A stretch of 64,000 nt of DNA, taken from Streptomyces djakartensis (GTDB taxonomy: Bacteria > Actinomycetota > Actinomycetes > Streptomycetales > Streptomycetaceae). This document shows, piece by piece, positions 52,028 to 61,536 of this stretch. The stretch lies in the NCBI RefSeq assembly GCF_014651075.1, contig NZ_BMWE01000003.1:124001-188000 (forward strand), given 5' to 3'. The translations under genes and the position numbers were made by a program. Every line of letters begins with the position of its first letter. The stretch's first letter is position 1. The notes under the pieces are model-generated. The model made no database searches and was not told the DNA's origin. It saw only the letters and a program-made list of their open reading frames with translations.

Positions 52028-52333
52028 TCACTCCGCGTCCGGTCCGTATACCTCGGCCCTGTCCGAAACGCGGCGCACGTGGATGCACTCGCCCGGACAC
52101 TCCTTCGCCGAGTCGATCACGTCCGTGAGCAGCGGCAGCGGGACGGGCGTTGTCGCGCCCTTGTCCTGGAGCAACTCGTCGTCGGCGCTCTTCACATAGG
52201 CCAGACCGTCGATGTCCAGCTCGAACACCTCGGGCGCGTACTGCGCGCAGATGCCGTCGCCGGTACACAGATCCTGGTCGATCCAGACCTCCAGCGCCTC
52301 GCCCTCGACTCCGGCCTCCTGCTGCACGCTCAT
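52028..52333 (-). CDS. Ferredoxin (CxxxxxC...CPxxC type)
   Basis: The 101-residue protein has IDQDLCTGDGICAQYAPEVFELDIDGLAYV near residue 17 and AKECPGECIHV near residue 77. That is four cysteines (CX5C and CX3C), fitting a [3Fe-4S] or unusual [4Fe-4S] cluster as in actinobacterial P450-type ferredoxins. It is a small soluble electron carrier. It stands divergently beside arc with 246 bp between the starts. The electron-transfer partner is unknown. Confidence 0.92.
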   Translation of the reverse strand: MSVQQEAGVEGEALEVWIDQDLCTGDGICAQYAPEVFELDIDGLAYVKSADDELLQDKGATTPVPLPLLTDVIDSAKECPGECIHVRRVSDRAEVYGPDAE

Positions 52334-52579
52334 GTCTCCTGCCGTTTCATACGTCGAGCCGGGTCGGGAATCCGGCCAGCTCTGACGGGTGTTGAACGCT
52401 TCGACCCTACCTCCGGCTGGGTTCCAATCATCTTCGCTGGGTATTCCCCTGGCGTGAGGGAGAGCGCAAGGGTGAAGATCGGACACACCCCGACCGTCTT
52501 TGTGATCTAGGGGTTTCAATCGACACCCGCCCAGGTAGGGTCTGGAAGCGTCCAGCTCCCCTTGGAGGAGGTGAGGACC

Positions 52580-54346
52580 GTGGCAGCCCACGACGACGAC
52601 ATGAACCGCGGCATCCGCCCGGGACGCGGGTCCGACGACCCGGCCGGGCAGATCGCTTACCTTGAGCAGGAGATCGCCGTCCTGCGACGCAAGCTCGCCG
52701 ACTCTCCGCGACACACGAGGATTCTCGAAGAGCGGATCGTCGAGCTGCAGACCAACCTGGCCGGCGTGTCCGCACAGAACGAGCGACTCGCCAGCACACT
52801 CCGTGAGGCCCGGGACCAGATCGTGGCCCTCAAGGAGGAGGTCGACCGGCTCGCGCAGCCGCCGGCCGGCTTCGGGGTCTTCCTGCAGGCGAACGAGGAC
52901 GGTACCGCCGACATCTTCACCGGCGGCCGCAAGCTCAGGGTGAACGTCAGCCCCAGCGTCGAGCTCGAGGAGCTCCGGCGCGGCCAGGAAGTGATGCTCA
53001 ACGAAGCTCTCAACGTGGTCGAGGCCATGGAGTACGAGAGCGTCGGTGACATCGTCACCTTGAAGGAGATCCTCGAGGACGGTGAGCGGGCCCTGGTGCT
53101 CGGGCACACCGACGAGGAGCGGGTGGTGCGGCTCGCCGAGCCGCTGCTGGACGTCACCATCCGCCCCGGCGACGCCCTGCTCCTGGAGCCCCGCTCCGGA
53201 TACGTCTACGAGGTCGTCCCCAAGAGCGAGGTCGAGGAACTCGTCCTCGAAGAGGTCCCCGACATCGGCTACGAGCAGATCGGCGGACTCGGCGGCCAGA
53301 TCGAGGCCATCCGGGACGCCGTCGAGCTCCCGTACCTCTACCCGGACCTGTTCAAGGAGCACGAACTGCGGCCGCCGAAGGGTGTGCTGCTGTACGGGCC
53401 CCCCGGATGCGGTAAGACCCTGATCGCCAAGGCCGTGGCCAACTCGCTGGCCAAGAAGGTCGCCGAGGTGACCGGCCAGGCCGCCGGCAAGAGCTTCTTC
53501 CTCAACATCAAGGGCCCCGAGCTGCTCAACAAGTACGTCGGTGAGACGGAGCGGCAGATCCGCCTCGTCTTCCAGCGGGCCCGTGAGAAGGCCAGCGAGG
53601 GCACCCCCGTCATCGTCTTCTTCGACGAGATGGAGTCCCTCTTCCGCACCCGTGGCTCCGGTGTCAGCTCGGACGTGGAGAACACCATCGTCCCGCAGCT
53701 GCTCGCCGAGATCGACGGTGTGGAGGGCCTGCAGAACGTGGTCGTGATCGGCGCCTCCAACCGTGAGGACATGATCGACCCCGCCATCCTGCGCCCCGGC
53801 CGCCTGGACGTGAAGATCAAGATCGAGCGTCCGGACGCCGAGGCGGCGAAGGACATCTTCGGCAAGTACCTCACCGAGCGCCTCCCGCTGCACGGCGACG
53901 ACCTCGCCGAGCACGGCGGCTCCAAGGCCTCCACGGTCCAGAGCATGATCCAGACAGCCGTGGAACAGATGTACGCCGAATCCGAGGAGAACCGCTTCCT
54001 GGAGGTCACCTACGCCAATGGTGACAAGGAAGTCCTCTACTTCAAGGACTTCAATTCCGGCGCCATGATCGAGAACATCGTCGGCCGTGCCAAGAAGATG
54101 GCGATCAAGGACTTCCTCGAGAAGAACCAGAAGGGTCTCCGCGTCTCCCACCTCCTCCAGGCCTGCGTGGACGAGTTCAAGGAGAACGAGGACCTGCCGA
54201 ACACCACCAACCCGGACGACTGGGCCCGGATCTCCGGAAAGAAGGGCGAGCGGATCGTGTACATCCGTACGCTCATCACCGGAAAGCAGGGCGCGGACAC
54301 CGGACGCTCCATCGACACGGTGGCGAACACCGGTCAGTACCTGTAA
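52580..54346 (+). CDS. arc: Proteasome-activating AAA ATPase ARC (Mpa homologue)
   Basis: This 588-residue ring ATPase unfolds pupylated proteins and feeds them to the 20S core. It has an N-terminal coiled coil (about residues 20-90, [18 protein letters not shown]), which binds Pup, and an OB-fold interdomain. The AAA module has Walker A GPPGCGKT, Walker [12 protein letters not shown] and the arginine-finger region [17 protein letters not shown]. The tail GQYL carries the penultimate Tyr needed to dock on the alpha ring. GTG 52580 with GGAGGTGAGGACC upstream gives the known N-terminus [10 protein letters not shown]. Confidence 0.97.
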   Translation: MAAHDDDMNRGIRPGRGSDDPAGQIAYLEQEIAVLRRKLADSPRHTRILEERIVELQTNLAGVSAQNERLASTLREARDQIVALKEEVDRLAQPPAGFGVFLQANEDGTADIFTGGRKLRVNVSPSVELEELRRGQEVMLNEALNVVEAMEYESVGDIVTLKEILEDGERALVLGHTDEERVVRLAEPLLDVTIRPGDALLLEPRSGYVYEVVPKSEVEELVLEEVPDIGYEQIGGLGGQIEAIRDAVELPYLYPDLFKEHELRPPKGVLLYGPPGCGKTLIAKAVANSLAKKVAEVTGQAAGKSFFLNIKGPELLNKYVGETERQIRLVFQRAREKASEGTPVIVFFDEMESLFRTRGSGVSSDVENTIVPQLLAEIDGVEGLQNVVVIGASNREDMIDPAILRPGRLDVKIKIERPDAEAAKDIFGKYLTERLPLHGDDLAEHGGSKASTVQSMIQTAVEQMYAESEENRFLEVTYANGDKEVLYFKDFNSGAMIENIVGRAKKMAIKDFLEKNQKGLRVSHLLQACVDEFKENEDLPNTTNPDDWARISGKKGERIVYIRTLITGKQGADTGRSIDTVANTGQYL

Positions 54347-54355
54347 AAGACAGGG

Positions 54356-54390
54356 CGGCTGCGGGTGCCCTCGGCGGGTACCCGCAGCCG
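54356..54390 (+). terminator. Terminator of arc
   Basis: CGGCTGCGGGT (54356-54366) pairs with ACCCGCAGCCG (54380-54390), 11 bp, starting 9 bp after the arc stop. It suggests dop has its own promoter in the 190 bp that follow. Confidence 0.8.
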
Positions 54391-54580
54391 ACTGCTTTCC
54401 AGGCCACGGCTGGAGCAACGCAATGACGCAAATGATCTCCCCACCAGCGCAAAGGCGTTCTAGGCTCTTGCGTACCGCCAAGTCGCGCAGTGCGGGGACG
54501 GGCACCGCACACGCAACCGAGCGCCAGCGGTATCTGAGCGGCGCCCATGACCGAGGGTGCCGCCGGGCAAGGAGGGCCGC

Positions 54581-56092
54581 ATGACCGTACGGCGAGTAAT
54601 GGGCATCGAGACGGAGTACGGGATCTCCGTCCCCGGCCACCCCAACGCCAATGCCATGCTCACCTCGTCCCAGATCGTGAACGCCTACGCGGCGGCGATG
54701 CACCGGGCCCGCCGGGCCCGCTGGGACTTCGAGGAGGAGAACCCGCTGCGGGACGCCCGAGGCTTCGACCTCGCCCGCGAGGCCGCCGACGCCAGCCAGC
54801 TCACCGACGAGGACATCGGCCTGGCCAACGTGATCCTCACCAACGGCGCACGGCTCTACGTCGACCACGCACACCCCGAGTACAGCGCCCCCGAGGTCAC
54901 CAACCCCCGGGACGCCGTCCTCTGGGACAAGGCCGGGGAACGGATCATGGCGGAGGCCGCGGAACGGGCCGCTCAGCTGCCCGGTGCCCAGCCGATCCAC
55001 CTGTACAAGAACAACACCGACAACAAGGGCGCGTCCTACGGCACGCACGAGAACTACCTGATGAAGCGGGAGACCCCCTTCTCGGACATCGTGCGCCATC
55101 TGACGCCGTTCTTCGTCTCCCGTCAGGTCTTCGCCGGAGCGGGCCGCGTCGGCATCGGCCAGGACGGGCACGAGCACGGCTTCCAGCTCAGCCAGCGGGC
55201 CGACTACTTCGAGGTCGAGGTCGGCCTCGAGACCACGCTCAAGCGCCCGATCATCAACACCCGCGACGAGCCGCACGCGGACGCCGAGAAGTACCGCCGG
55301 CTGCACGTGATCATCGGCGACGCGAACCTGTCGGAGATCTCGACGTACCTGAAGCTGGGGACGACGGCTCTCGTGCTGTCGATGATCGAGGACGGCTTCA
55401 TCGCGGTGGACCTGGCGGTCGACCAGCCCGTTCGCACGCTGCACCAGGTCTCGCACGACCCGTCGCTCAAGCGTCTCGTCACGCTCCGGAGCGGCCGGAC
55501 ACTGACCGCCGTCCAGCTGCAGATGGAGTACTACGAACTAGCGCGCAAGTACGTGGAGGAGCGGTTCGGGGCGGACGCCGACGAGCAGACCAAGGACGTC
55601 CTGTCCCGCTGGGAGGACACCCTCACCCGTCTGGAGCACGACCCGATGAGCCTGGCCGGCGAGCTGGACTGGGTCGCCAAGCGGGAGCTCATGGAGGGCT
55701 ACCGGCGGCGGGACGACCTGGACTGGGACGCGGCACGGCTGCACCTCGTCGACCTGCAGTACGCCGACGTGCGCCCCGAGAAGGGCCTGTACAACCGTCT
55801 GGTGGCCCGCGGGCGGATGAAGCGCCTGCTGGGCGAGGCGGACATCGAGCGGGCCCGTACGGCGCCTCCTGAGGACACACGCGCCTACTTCCGCGGCCGC
55901 TGCCTGGAGCAGTACGCGGACGACGTCGCGGCGGCCTCCTGGGACTCGGTGATCTTCGACCTGCCGGGGCGGGACTCCCTGCAGCGCGTGCCAACCCTGG
56001 AACCGCTTCGCGGAACGCGTAATCACGTCAAGGAGCTCCTGGACCGCTGCCGCACCGCGGAAGACCTGGTCAGGGTCCTGTCCGGCGGGTGA
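54581..56092 (+). CDS. dop: Depupylase/Pup deamidase
   Basis: The 503-residue glutamine-synthetase-like protein has the metal-binding [10 protein letters not shown] at the start and the catalytic Asp95 in [13 protein letters not shown]. Residues about 42-82 include the Dop-specific loop ([19 protein letters not shown]) that PafA lacks. The region [31 protein letters not shown] is shared with PafA. Dop removes Pup from conjugates and, where Pup ends in Gln, deamidates it. ATG 54581 follows AAGGAGG; a longer frame starting 24 bp upstream is unlikely. Confidence 0.96.
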   Translation: MTVRRVMGIETEYGISVPGHPNANAMLTSSQIVNAYAAAMHRARRARWDFEEENPLRDARGFDLAREAADASQLTDEDIGLANVILTNGARLYVDHAHPEYSAPEVTNPRDAVLWDKAGERIMAEAAERAAQLPGAQPIHLYKNNTDNKGASYGTHENYLMKRETPFSDIVRHLTPFFVSRQVFAGAGRVGIGQDGHEHGFQLSQRADYFEVEVGLETTLKRPIINTRDEPHADAEKYRRLHVIIGDANLSEISTYLKLGTTALVLSMIEDGFIAVDLAVDQPVRTLHQVSHDPSLKRLVTLRSGRTLTAVQLQMEYYELARKYVEERFGADADEQTKDVLSRWEDTLTRLEHDPMSLAGELDWVAKRELMEGYRRRDDLDWDAARLHLVDLQYADVRPEKGLYNRLVARGRMKRLLGEADIERARTAPPEDTRAYFRGRCLEQYADDVAAASWDSVIFDLPGRDSLQRVPTLEPLRGTRNHVKELLDRCRTAEDLVRVLSGG

Positions 56093-56270
56093 GCGCCGAT
56101 CACGGGTTTCCGGGAGAAGCCGCCCGGGCAGGGTGGAAAGTCCCTGGTCCGGGAATCATCGAGGTGGTCCCCGTACGTTGGAGAAACTGCGGGGCCATTG
56201 TCAGACCCGGAGAGTAGGGTCTGATCTTGACCGAGCAACTGTGTCGGGCGAACCGAGCGGGGTGAGGGAT

Positions 56271-56489
56271 ATGGCGACGAAGGACACCGGCGGCGGACAG
56301 CAGAAGGCCACCCGGTCCACCGAGGAGGTCGAGGAGCAGGCCGCGGAGGCGCAGGCTTCGGAGGACCTCAAGGAGCGTCAGGAGAAGCTGAGCGACGACG
56401 TGGACTCTGTCCTCGATGAGATCGACGACGTACTCGAGGAAAATGCCGAGGATTTCGTCCGAAGCTTCGTGCAAAAAGGCGGAGAGTAA
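56271..56489 (+). CDS. pup: Prokaryotic ubiquitin-like protein Pup
   Basis: This 72-residue, highly acidic protein is mostly disordered, with the helix-forming, ARC-binding part LKERQEKLSDDVDSVLDEIDDVLEENAEDFVRSFVQ and the C-terminal GGE. The end is Glu rather than Gln, so no deamidation is needed before ligation by PafA. It lies 178 bp after dop. The start MATKDTGGGQQKATR is at ATG 56271; in-frame sequence further upstream is not Pup-like. Confidence 0.98.
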   Translation: MATKDTGGGQQKATRSTEEVEEQAAEAQASEDLKERQEKLSDDVDSVLDEIDDVLEENAEDFVRSFVQKGGE

Positions 56490-56532
56490 AGGCGGGGTGG
56501 CGCTTCAGCCTTTGATCTGAAGGTGACGGGGG

Positions 56533-57144
56533 ATGGAAGCGGCCAACGAGCCGAACGCGAGGCAATGCAGGAAGTGCGAGCGGGATTTACCTCTTGCTGC
56601 ATTCGCCCGCGACAAGAATCGGCGTGACGGCCTCCAGGTGCACTGCCGGGAGTGCGTGGCGGAGTACAGCGCTGCGCACTACCGGCGTCGTCGGGAGGCC
56701 ATGGGGAAGCCGGTCCGGGAGCAGGTGGACGTTCCGACTGGACACAAGCTCTGCCGGACATGTGGCGAGATCAAGCCTCACAGCGCATGGCACCGCAACG
56801 CGACCGCTTCCGACGGGTTGTCGACCCGTTGCAAGGCATGCCGAGCGGTGCAGGGTCGGCAGGGGCATCTGAAGCGGAAGTACGGCATCACGGAAGCCGA
56901 GCGCGACAGTCTGATCGCTTCTCAGGGAGGCGTGTGCTGTATCCGTCTGGCGGCCGTGCCTGAGCATGTGGATCACTGCCACAAGACGGGTAGGGTCCGT
57001 GGCGTACTGTGCTTCAGCTGCAACGCCGCACTGGGGCAGTTCAAAGATCGGCCCGATGCCATAAGGCGGGCTGCCGCTTACGTGGAAGGAATCGCGTGGA
57101 AGCCAACACTCGTAGCACCGGGCGTCTACCAGCTGCCTTCCTGA
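56533..57144 (+). CDS. Endonuclease VII-like HNH protein with zinc-ribbon repeats and a TTA codon
   Basis: The 203-residue protein has two similar CxxC...CxxC zinc ribbons ([60 protein letters not shown]). A C-terminal endonuclease VII-type HNH motif follows ([25 protein letters not shown]). The expected CxxC before the motif reads CCIR, so one zinc ligand seems lost. Codon 19 (56587-56589) is TTA, read only by the bldA tRNA in Streptomyces. Codon use is less GC-biased than in neighbours. Its last 49 bp overlap prcB. Confidence 0.88.
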   Translation: MEAANEPNARQCRKCERDLPLAAFARDKNRRDGLQVHCRECVAEYSAAHYRRRREAMGKPVREQVDVPTGHKLCRTCGEIKPHSAWHRNATASDGLSTRCKACRAVQGRQGHLKRKYGITEAERDSLIASQGGVCCIRLAAVPEHVDHCHKTGRVRGVLCFSCNAALGQFKDRPDAIRRAAAYVEGIAWKPTLVAPGVYQLPS

Positions 57145-57941
57145 CGCCAGGGTCCTCCTCCTTCATGGACTTCCTGTCCGAGCACCAGCCGGAGATCCTT
57201 CCCGGCAACCGGCAACTGCCTCCCACCAAGGGCGTCATCGAGGCACCGCACGGGACGACGATCGTCGCCGTGACGTTCCCCGGTGGTGTCGTGCTCGCCG
57301 GTGACCGGCGGGCCACCATGGGCAACGTCATCGCGCAGCGGGACATCGAGAAGGTCTTCCCGGCCGACGAGTACTCGGCGGTGGGCATCGCCGGCACGGC
57401 GGGTCTGGCCGTGGAGATGGTGAAGCTGTTCCAGCTGGAGCTGGAGCACTTCGAGAAGGTCGAGGGCGCGCAGCTGTCGCTGGAGGGCAAGGCGAACCGG
57501 CTGTCGACGATGATCCGCTCGAACCTGGGGATGGCCATGCAGGGGCTGGCCGTCGTTCCGCTGTTCGCCGGGTACGACGTGGACCGGGAGAAGGGGCGGA
57601 TCTTCTCCTACGACGTCACGGGTGGGCGTTCCGAAGAGCAGGGGTACGCGGCCACGGGGTCCGGGGCGATCTTCGCGCGCGGCGCGATGAAGAAGCTCTT
57701 CCGGGACGACCTGAGCGAGTCCGAGGCCACGACACTCGTGGTCCAGGCGCTCTACGACGCGGCAGACGACGACTCGGCGACCGGTGGTCCCGATGTCGCC
57801 CGCCGGATCTATCCCATCGTCACCGTGATCACCGAGGACGGCTTCCGCAGGCTCTCCGAGGGCGAGGCGTCCGACATCGCCCGCTCGGTCCTGGAGCGGC
57901 GTCTGGAGCAGCCCGACGGTCCGCGGGCCGCGCTGCTGTGA
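57096..57941 (+). CDS. prcB: 20S proteasome beta subunit
   Basis: The 281-residue precursor has a 53-residue propeptide and catalytic Thr54 in [27 protein letters not shown]. Asp and Lys of the active site are in GDRRA and the following IEKVF segment. Fourteen subunits build the two inner rings. GTG 57096 (GGAAGGA upstream) encodes [14 protein letters not shown] and lies inside the upstream endonuclease-like gene, so its translation may depend partly on ribosomes that finish that gene. prcA follows after 69 bp. Confidence 0.97.
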   Translation: MEANTRSTGRLPAAFLTPGSSSFMDFLSEHQPEILPGNRQLPPTKGVIEAPHGTTIVAVTFPGGVVLAGDRRATMGNVIAQRDIEKVFPADEYSAVGIAGTAGLAVEMVKLFQLELEHFEKVEGAQLSLEGKANRLSTMIRSNLGMAMQGLAVVPLFAGYDVDREKGRIFSYDVTGGRSEEQGYAATGSGAIFARGAMKKLFRDDLSESEATTLVVQALYDAADDDSATGGPDVARRIYPIVTVITEDGFRRLSEGEASDIARSVLERRLEQPDGPRAALL

Positions 57942-58010
57942 GCGGCGGGCTGTCTTCATGAGGGTGGTCCAGTGAACCGACGGAATCCTGAAGAGAGGGA
58001 CGGATAACCG

Positions 58011-58769
58011 GTGTCGACGCCGTTCTATGTCTCACCCCAGCAGCAGATGGCCGACCGGGCGGAGTACGCCCGCAAGGGCATCGCTCGTGGTCGCAGCCTG
58101 GTCGTGCTGCAGTACGCCGACGGCATCGTGTTCGTCGGGGAGAATCCGTCCCGCGCGCTGCACAAGTTCAGCGAGATCTACGACCGGATCGGCTTCGCGG
58201 CCGCCGGCAAGTACAACGAGTACGAGAACCTGCGGATCGGCGGTGTGCGCTACGCCGACCTGCGGGGTTACACCTACGACCGGGACGATGTGACGGCCCG
58301 GGGCCTGGCGAACGTGTACGCGCAGACGCTGGGCACGATCTTCTCGAGTGTCGGGGAGAAGCCGTACGAGGTCGAGCTGGTGGTGGCCGAGGTCGGGGAG
58401 ACCACGGAGCAGGACCAGATCTACCGGCTGCCGCATGACGGCTCCATCGTGGACGAGCACGGCTCGGTCGCGGTGGGGGGTAACGCGGAGCAGATCAGCA
58501 GCTACCTGGACCAGCGCCACCGGGACGACATGACGCTGGCCGAGGCGCTGAAGCTGGCGGTGCAGTCCCTGTCCCGCGACACCAACGGCAGCGAGCGGGA
58601 GATCCCCGCGGAGCGGCTGGAGGTGGCGGTGCTGGACCGTACGCGTCCGCAGAAGCGCAAGTTCAAGCGGATCAGTGGGCGTCAGCTGTCGAGGCTGCTG
58701 GGCTCGGACGGTGCGGGGGCGTCGGCGTCCGAGTCCGAGTCCGAGTCCGAGTCCGGAGACGACGAGTAG
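58011..58769 (+). CDS. prcA: 20S proteasome alpha subunit
   Basis: This 252-residue subunit forms the outer rings and gate. The N-terminal gating segment is [29 protein letters not shown], typical of actinobacterial alpha subunits. The C-terminal tail ([31 protein letters not shown]) includes a Ser-Glu repeat coded by 6-bp GAGTCC units near 58730-58755, likely variable in length. GTG 58011 is the start. A hairpin lies 15 bp after the stop. Confidence 0.97.
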   Translation: MSTPFYVSPQQQMADRAEYARKGIARGRSLVVLQYADGIVFVGENPSRALHKFSEIYDRIGFAAAGKYNEYENLRIGGVRYADLRGYTYDRDDVTARGLANVYAQTLGTIFSSVGEKPYEVELVVAEVGETTEQDQIYRLPHDGSIVDEHGSVAVGGNAEQISSYLDQRHRDDMTLAEALKLAVQSLSRDTNGSEREIPAERLEVAVLDRTRPQKRKFKRISGRQLSRLLGSDGAGASASESESESESGDDE

Positions 58770-58784
58770 TCGCGTGTTGCCGAG

Positions 58785-58810
58785 CGCCCCGGTCTCTCCT
58801 GGCCGGGGCG
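58785..58810 (+). terminator. Terminator of prcBA
   Basis: CGCCCCGG (58785-58792) and CCGGGGCG (58803-58810) form an 8-bp stem, 15 bp after the prcA stop and just upstream of repeat copy C. Confidence 0.7.
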
Positions 58811-58824
58811 CCAACGGCTTCGTG

Positions 58825-59163
58825 GGTGGGTCGGGGCCGCGCCGGGGGGTGTCCGTCCTCGGAACGGCGCGATGGAGTCGGATACCGAGTGACTCCCCGT
58901 TGACGCGCCAACCGCTGCGGGCGGACACCCCCCGACACGTCCCCTTCTCGCCATACGCGGCTGCCGGCCGTCCTAGCTGCGGGCAGTCGTGCCGCTTGGG
59001 CGGCACGGGTGGGCGCAGCGGCACCCCGCGACGCCGGGCTGCGCAACGCCCCGCCCCCAGCACCCACGCCGGGCACCTGGAACCGGGCACCGGCCGCCGC
59101 CGCTGCGGCACCCCGTAACGCCGGGTTGCGCAACGCCCCGGCCCCGGCAGCAACGCCGAGTAC
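58825..59163 (+). repeat. Interspersed noncoding element, copy C (plus orientation)
   Basis: Copy C shares the order and most of the sequence of copy B. The hairpin arms are at 58833-58855 and 58922-58944, the left arm diverged in its outer part. A single unit containing GTCCTAGCTGCGGGCAGTCG follows, then the GTGCCGC/GCGGCAC hairpin, GCTGCGCAACGCC and GCACCTGGAACCGG. It ends against the 3' end of the LacI-type gene. No coding frame is credible. Confidence 0.85.
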
Positions 59164-60222
59164 CTAGAGGCGCCCTGGCGGTGCCGTAGAGCCCCGTACG
59201 ACCAGCCGCACGGGGATGTCCCCACCCTCGGGCTCCCGGCCCTCCAGAACGGCCAGCAGCGCCCGCATACCCCGTTCCCCGAAGAGCTCCGCGTCCAGGC
59301 GGACCGTCGTCAGCTCGGGGTCGATCGCCGTGGCCAGGGCGAGGTCGTCCAGGCCGGTGACCGAGACGTCGTCCGGGATGCGCAGACCCAGTCGGCGGGC
59401 CGCCTTGTACGCCCCGGCGGCCAGTTTGTCGTCGTCGCAGACGAGGGCGGTGGGGCGCGGGCGGGCCTCGGACAGGGCCCTCTCGGTCGCGGCGACCGCG
59501 CCCTCGATGGAGATCGGCGCGCGAGCCGTGCGGATCGACGTACCCGGCACCCTGCGCAGACGTTCCGAGAGTTCCCGGGCGCGTGCCTCGAAGGTCCAGG
59601 ACGGCACGTCCGCCGCCAGGTGGAGGAAGCGGCGGTGGCCGAGCGACAGCAGGTGTTCCGCGATCTGGCGGACACCGTCGGCGATGTCCAGGTTCACCGT
59701 GGCCGCCCCCAGGCTCCCCTGGGGGTCGCTGTCCAGCATCACCAGCGGCAACTGGTCGCCGCGGATCGCCGTCAGCGCGTCCGCGGCCATGGACGAGGCG
59801 ATCACGCCGTCCAGCGCGGCCTGGGCGGAGGCGAAGGGGTCGCGCGCGGGGCCGATGCCCTCGGGGGAGGGGTAGAGGACCACGCCGAAGCCGTGCTCGG
59901 CGGCGACGCGGGCGGCGCCCGTGTAGACGCCGGCGAAGAACTCCGTGGTGAGGGCGGGGACGACCAGGAGGACCGTGCGGGTGTGGCCCAGGCGCAGGTT
60001 GCGGGCGGCCAGGTTCGGGCGGTAGCCCAGGTCGCGGGCGGCCTCGCGGACGCGCTCGGCGGTGGCCTCTGAGACGCGTCCGCGCCACTTGTCCCCGAGA
60101 ACCAGGGAGACCGCCGCCTGGGAGACGCCGGCGGCCTGGGCGACGTCCCGGCTCGTGGGGCGGGTGCTGCCTTGTGCCACCGTCGGCCTGCTCTTTCGTC
60201 TGGACTCCCGAACAGCCGACAT
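59164..60222 (-). CDS. LacI-family transcriptional regulator
   Basis: The 352-residue protein has a LacI helix-turn-helix (TSRDVAQAAGVSQAAVSLVLGDKWRGRVSEATAERVREAARDLGYRPN) and a periplasmic-binding-protein-like effector domain (residues about 85-350) ending GGDIPVRLVVRGSTAPP. The effector is probably a sugar. It is divergent from an MFS transporter with TACGTAT inverted repeats between them, so it probably controls that gene and itself. It interrupts the proteasome cluster between prcA and pafA. Confidence 0.9.
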   Translation of the reverse strand: MSAVRESRRKSRPTVAQGSTRPTSRDVAQAAGVSQAAVSLVLGDKWRGRVSEATAERVREAARDLGYRPNLAARNLRLGHTRTVLLVVPALTTEFFAGVYTGAARVAAEHGFGVVLYPSPEGIGPARDPFASAQAALDGVIASSMAADALTAIRGDQLPLVMLDSDPQGSLGAATVNLDIADGVRQIAEHLLSLGHRRFLHLAADVPSWTFEARARELSERLRRVPGTSIRTARAPISIEGAVAATERALSEARPRPTALVCDDDKLAAGAYKAARRLGLRIPDDVSVTGLDDLALATAIDPELTTVRLDAELFGERGMRALLAVLEGREPEGGDIPVRLVVRGSTAPPGRL

Positions 60223-60224
60223 GG

Positions 60225-60251
60225 TACGTATGGGAGCCGACGTTATACGTA
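60225..60251. promoter_or_regulatory. Operator candidate between LacI-type regulator and MFS gene
   Basis: TACGTAT (60225-60231) and ATACGTA (60245-60251) are inverted around 13 bp in the 45-bp divergent gap. Each arm contains the palindrome TACGTA. Both start codons are within 20 bp, so a bound repressor could block both genes. Confidence 0.6.
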
Positions 60252-60267
60252 AAACCTAGAGGGGGGC

Positions 60268-61527
60268 ATGGTCTTGGGGTACCTGGAGATCCTTCGGGCG
60301 CGACACGCCGCCCGGCTGCTCGCCGGCACGCTGGTGGGCCGGCTGCCCAACGCCACGGCGGCCATCGCGATCCTGCTGTTCGTCCGGGCCGAGGGCGGTT
60401 CCTACAGTCTCGCGGGGGCGCTCGCGGCCGTGTACGGCGTCGCCAACGCCGTGGGGCAGCCGGTGCTCGGCAGGCTCGTGGACCTGCGTGGGCAGCCGCG
60501 TGTGCAGTTGCCCGCGGCGGTCCTGTCCGGGCTGGCGATGGCTCTCTTCGCCTTCGCCGGTATCGGGTCGCTGCCCCTCGCGTATGCCGCCGTCGCGGCC
60601 GCCGGGCTCTTCACCCCTCCGTTGGAGGGCGGGCTTCGGGCGTTGTGGCCCTCGGTGCTCCGCAAGGAGAGCCAGGTGCACACGGCGTACGCCATGGACG
60701 CCGTGGCCCAGGAGGTGATGTTCACCGTCGGGCCGCTGCTGGTGACGCTGTGCGTGTCCCTGTGGTCGGCCCAGGCCGCGCTGCTGGTGCTGAACGCGGT
60801 CGGGGTGCTGGGGGCGCTGTCCGTGGTGGTGTCGCCGCCCTCGCGGGCCTGGCGGTCGGCGCCGCGCGAGGCGCACTGGCTGGGTGCGCTGCGTTCGGCG
60901 GGGCTGCTGGCGCTGCTGGCGGCGTTGCTGTTCGTGGGGATGGCGCTCGGGTCCATCACCGTCGCCTCGGTCCCCTACGCGGACGAGCACGGCGGTGACG
61001 TGGTGTACGGCTGGCTGATGGCGGCGCTGGGCTTCGGGGCGCTGGTGGGCGGCACCGTCTACGGGGCCCGGCAGTGGGCCGGTGAGCCCGCGCGGCGACT
61101 GACGGTACTGGTGGCTCTTCTGGTGGTGTGTTACCTGCCGCTGCTGCTCATGCCGGGGGCGGCCGCCATGGTGGCGCTGACGGTGCTGGCCGGAGTCTTC
61201 CTCGCTCCCACCATCGCCTGTGCCTTCGTCCTGGTCGACCGGCACGCGCCGCGCGGGACGGTCACCGAGGCGTTCTCCTGGCTCGTGACGACGTTCACCG
61301 TGGGCCACTCGGTCGGAACGGGCGTCGCGGGGCCCGTCGTCGAGGCCGGCGGGGCCCTGTGGGGCTTCGCCGTGCCGGGTGTCGCGGGGGGCTTGTCCCT
61401 GCTGGTTTTGATCGCCACGGCACGGGTACTCGCAGCTCCCGGCCAGGGTGCGGTCGTCGCGGCCGGTTCGGAAAATGATCCGAACCGTGCCCTCGAACCC
61501 CGTTTCAGTTCAGGGGATCGGGCGTAA
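60268..61527 (+). CDS. MFS transporter
   Basis: The 419-residue protein has twelve likely membrane helices, with the MFS loop 2-3 motif GQPVLGRLVDLRGQPRVQL near residue 67. It appears to be an efflux-type permease; the substrate is unknown. ATG 60268 is preceded by GAGGGGGG. It ends 9 bp before pafA, so pafA may be co-transcribed with it and thereby come under LacI-family control. Confidence 0.9.
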   Translation: MVLGYLEILRARHAARLLAGTLVGRLPNATAAIAILLFVRAEGGSYSLAGALAAVYGVANAVGQPVLGRLVDLRGQPRVQLPAAVLSGLAMALFAFAGIGSLPLAYAAVAAAGLFTPPLEGGLRALWPSVLRKESQVHTAYAMDAVAQEVMFTVGPLLVTLCVSLWSAQAALLVLNAVGVLGALSVVVSPPSRAWRSAPREAHWLGALRSAGLLALLAALLFVGMALGSITVASVPYADEHGGDVVYGWLMAALGFGALVGGTVYGARQWAGEPARRLTVLVALLVVCYLPLLLMPGAAAMVALTVLAGVFLAPTIACAFVLVDRHAPRGTVTEAFSWLVTTFTVGHSVGTGVAGPVVEAGGALWGFAVPGVAGGLSLLVLIATARVLAAPGQGAVVAAGSENDPNRALEPRFSSGDRA

Positions 61528-61536
61528 TGTTCCCTC

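Noticed and set aside
56133..56270. In-frame extension of pup upstream of ATG 56271
   Set aside because: The extra sequence lacks Pup character, and the short form matches known Pup length and N-terminus.
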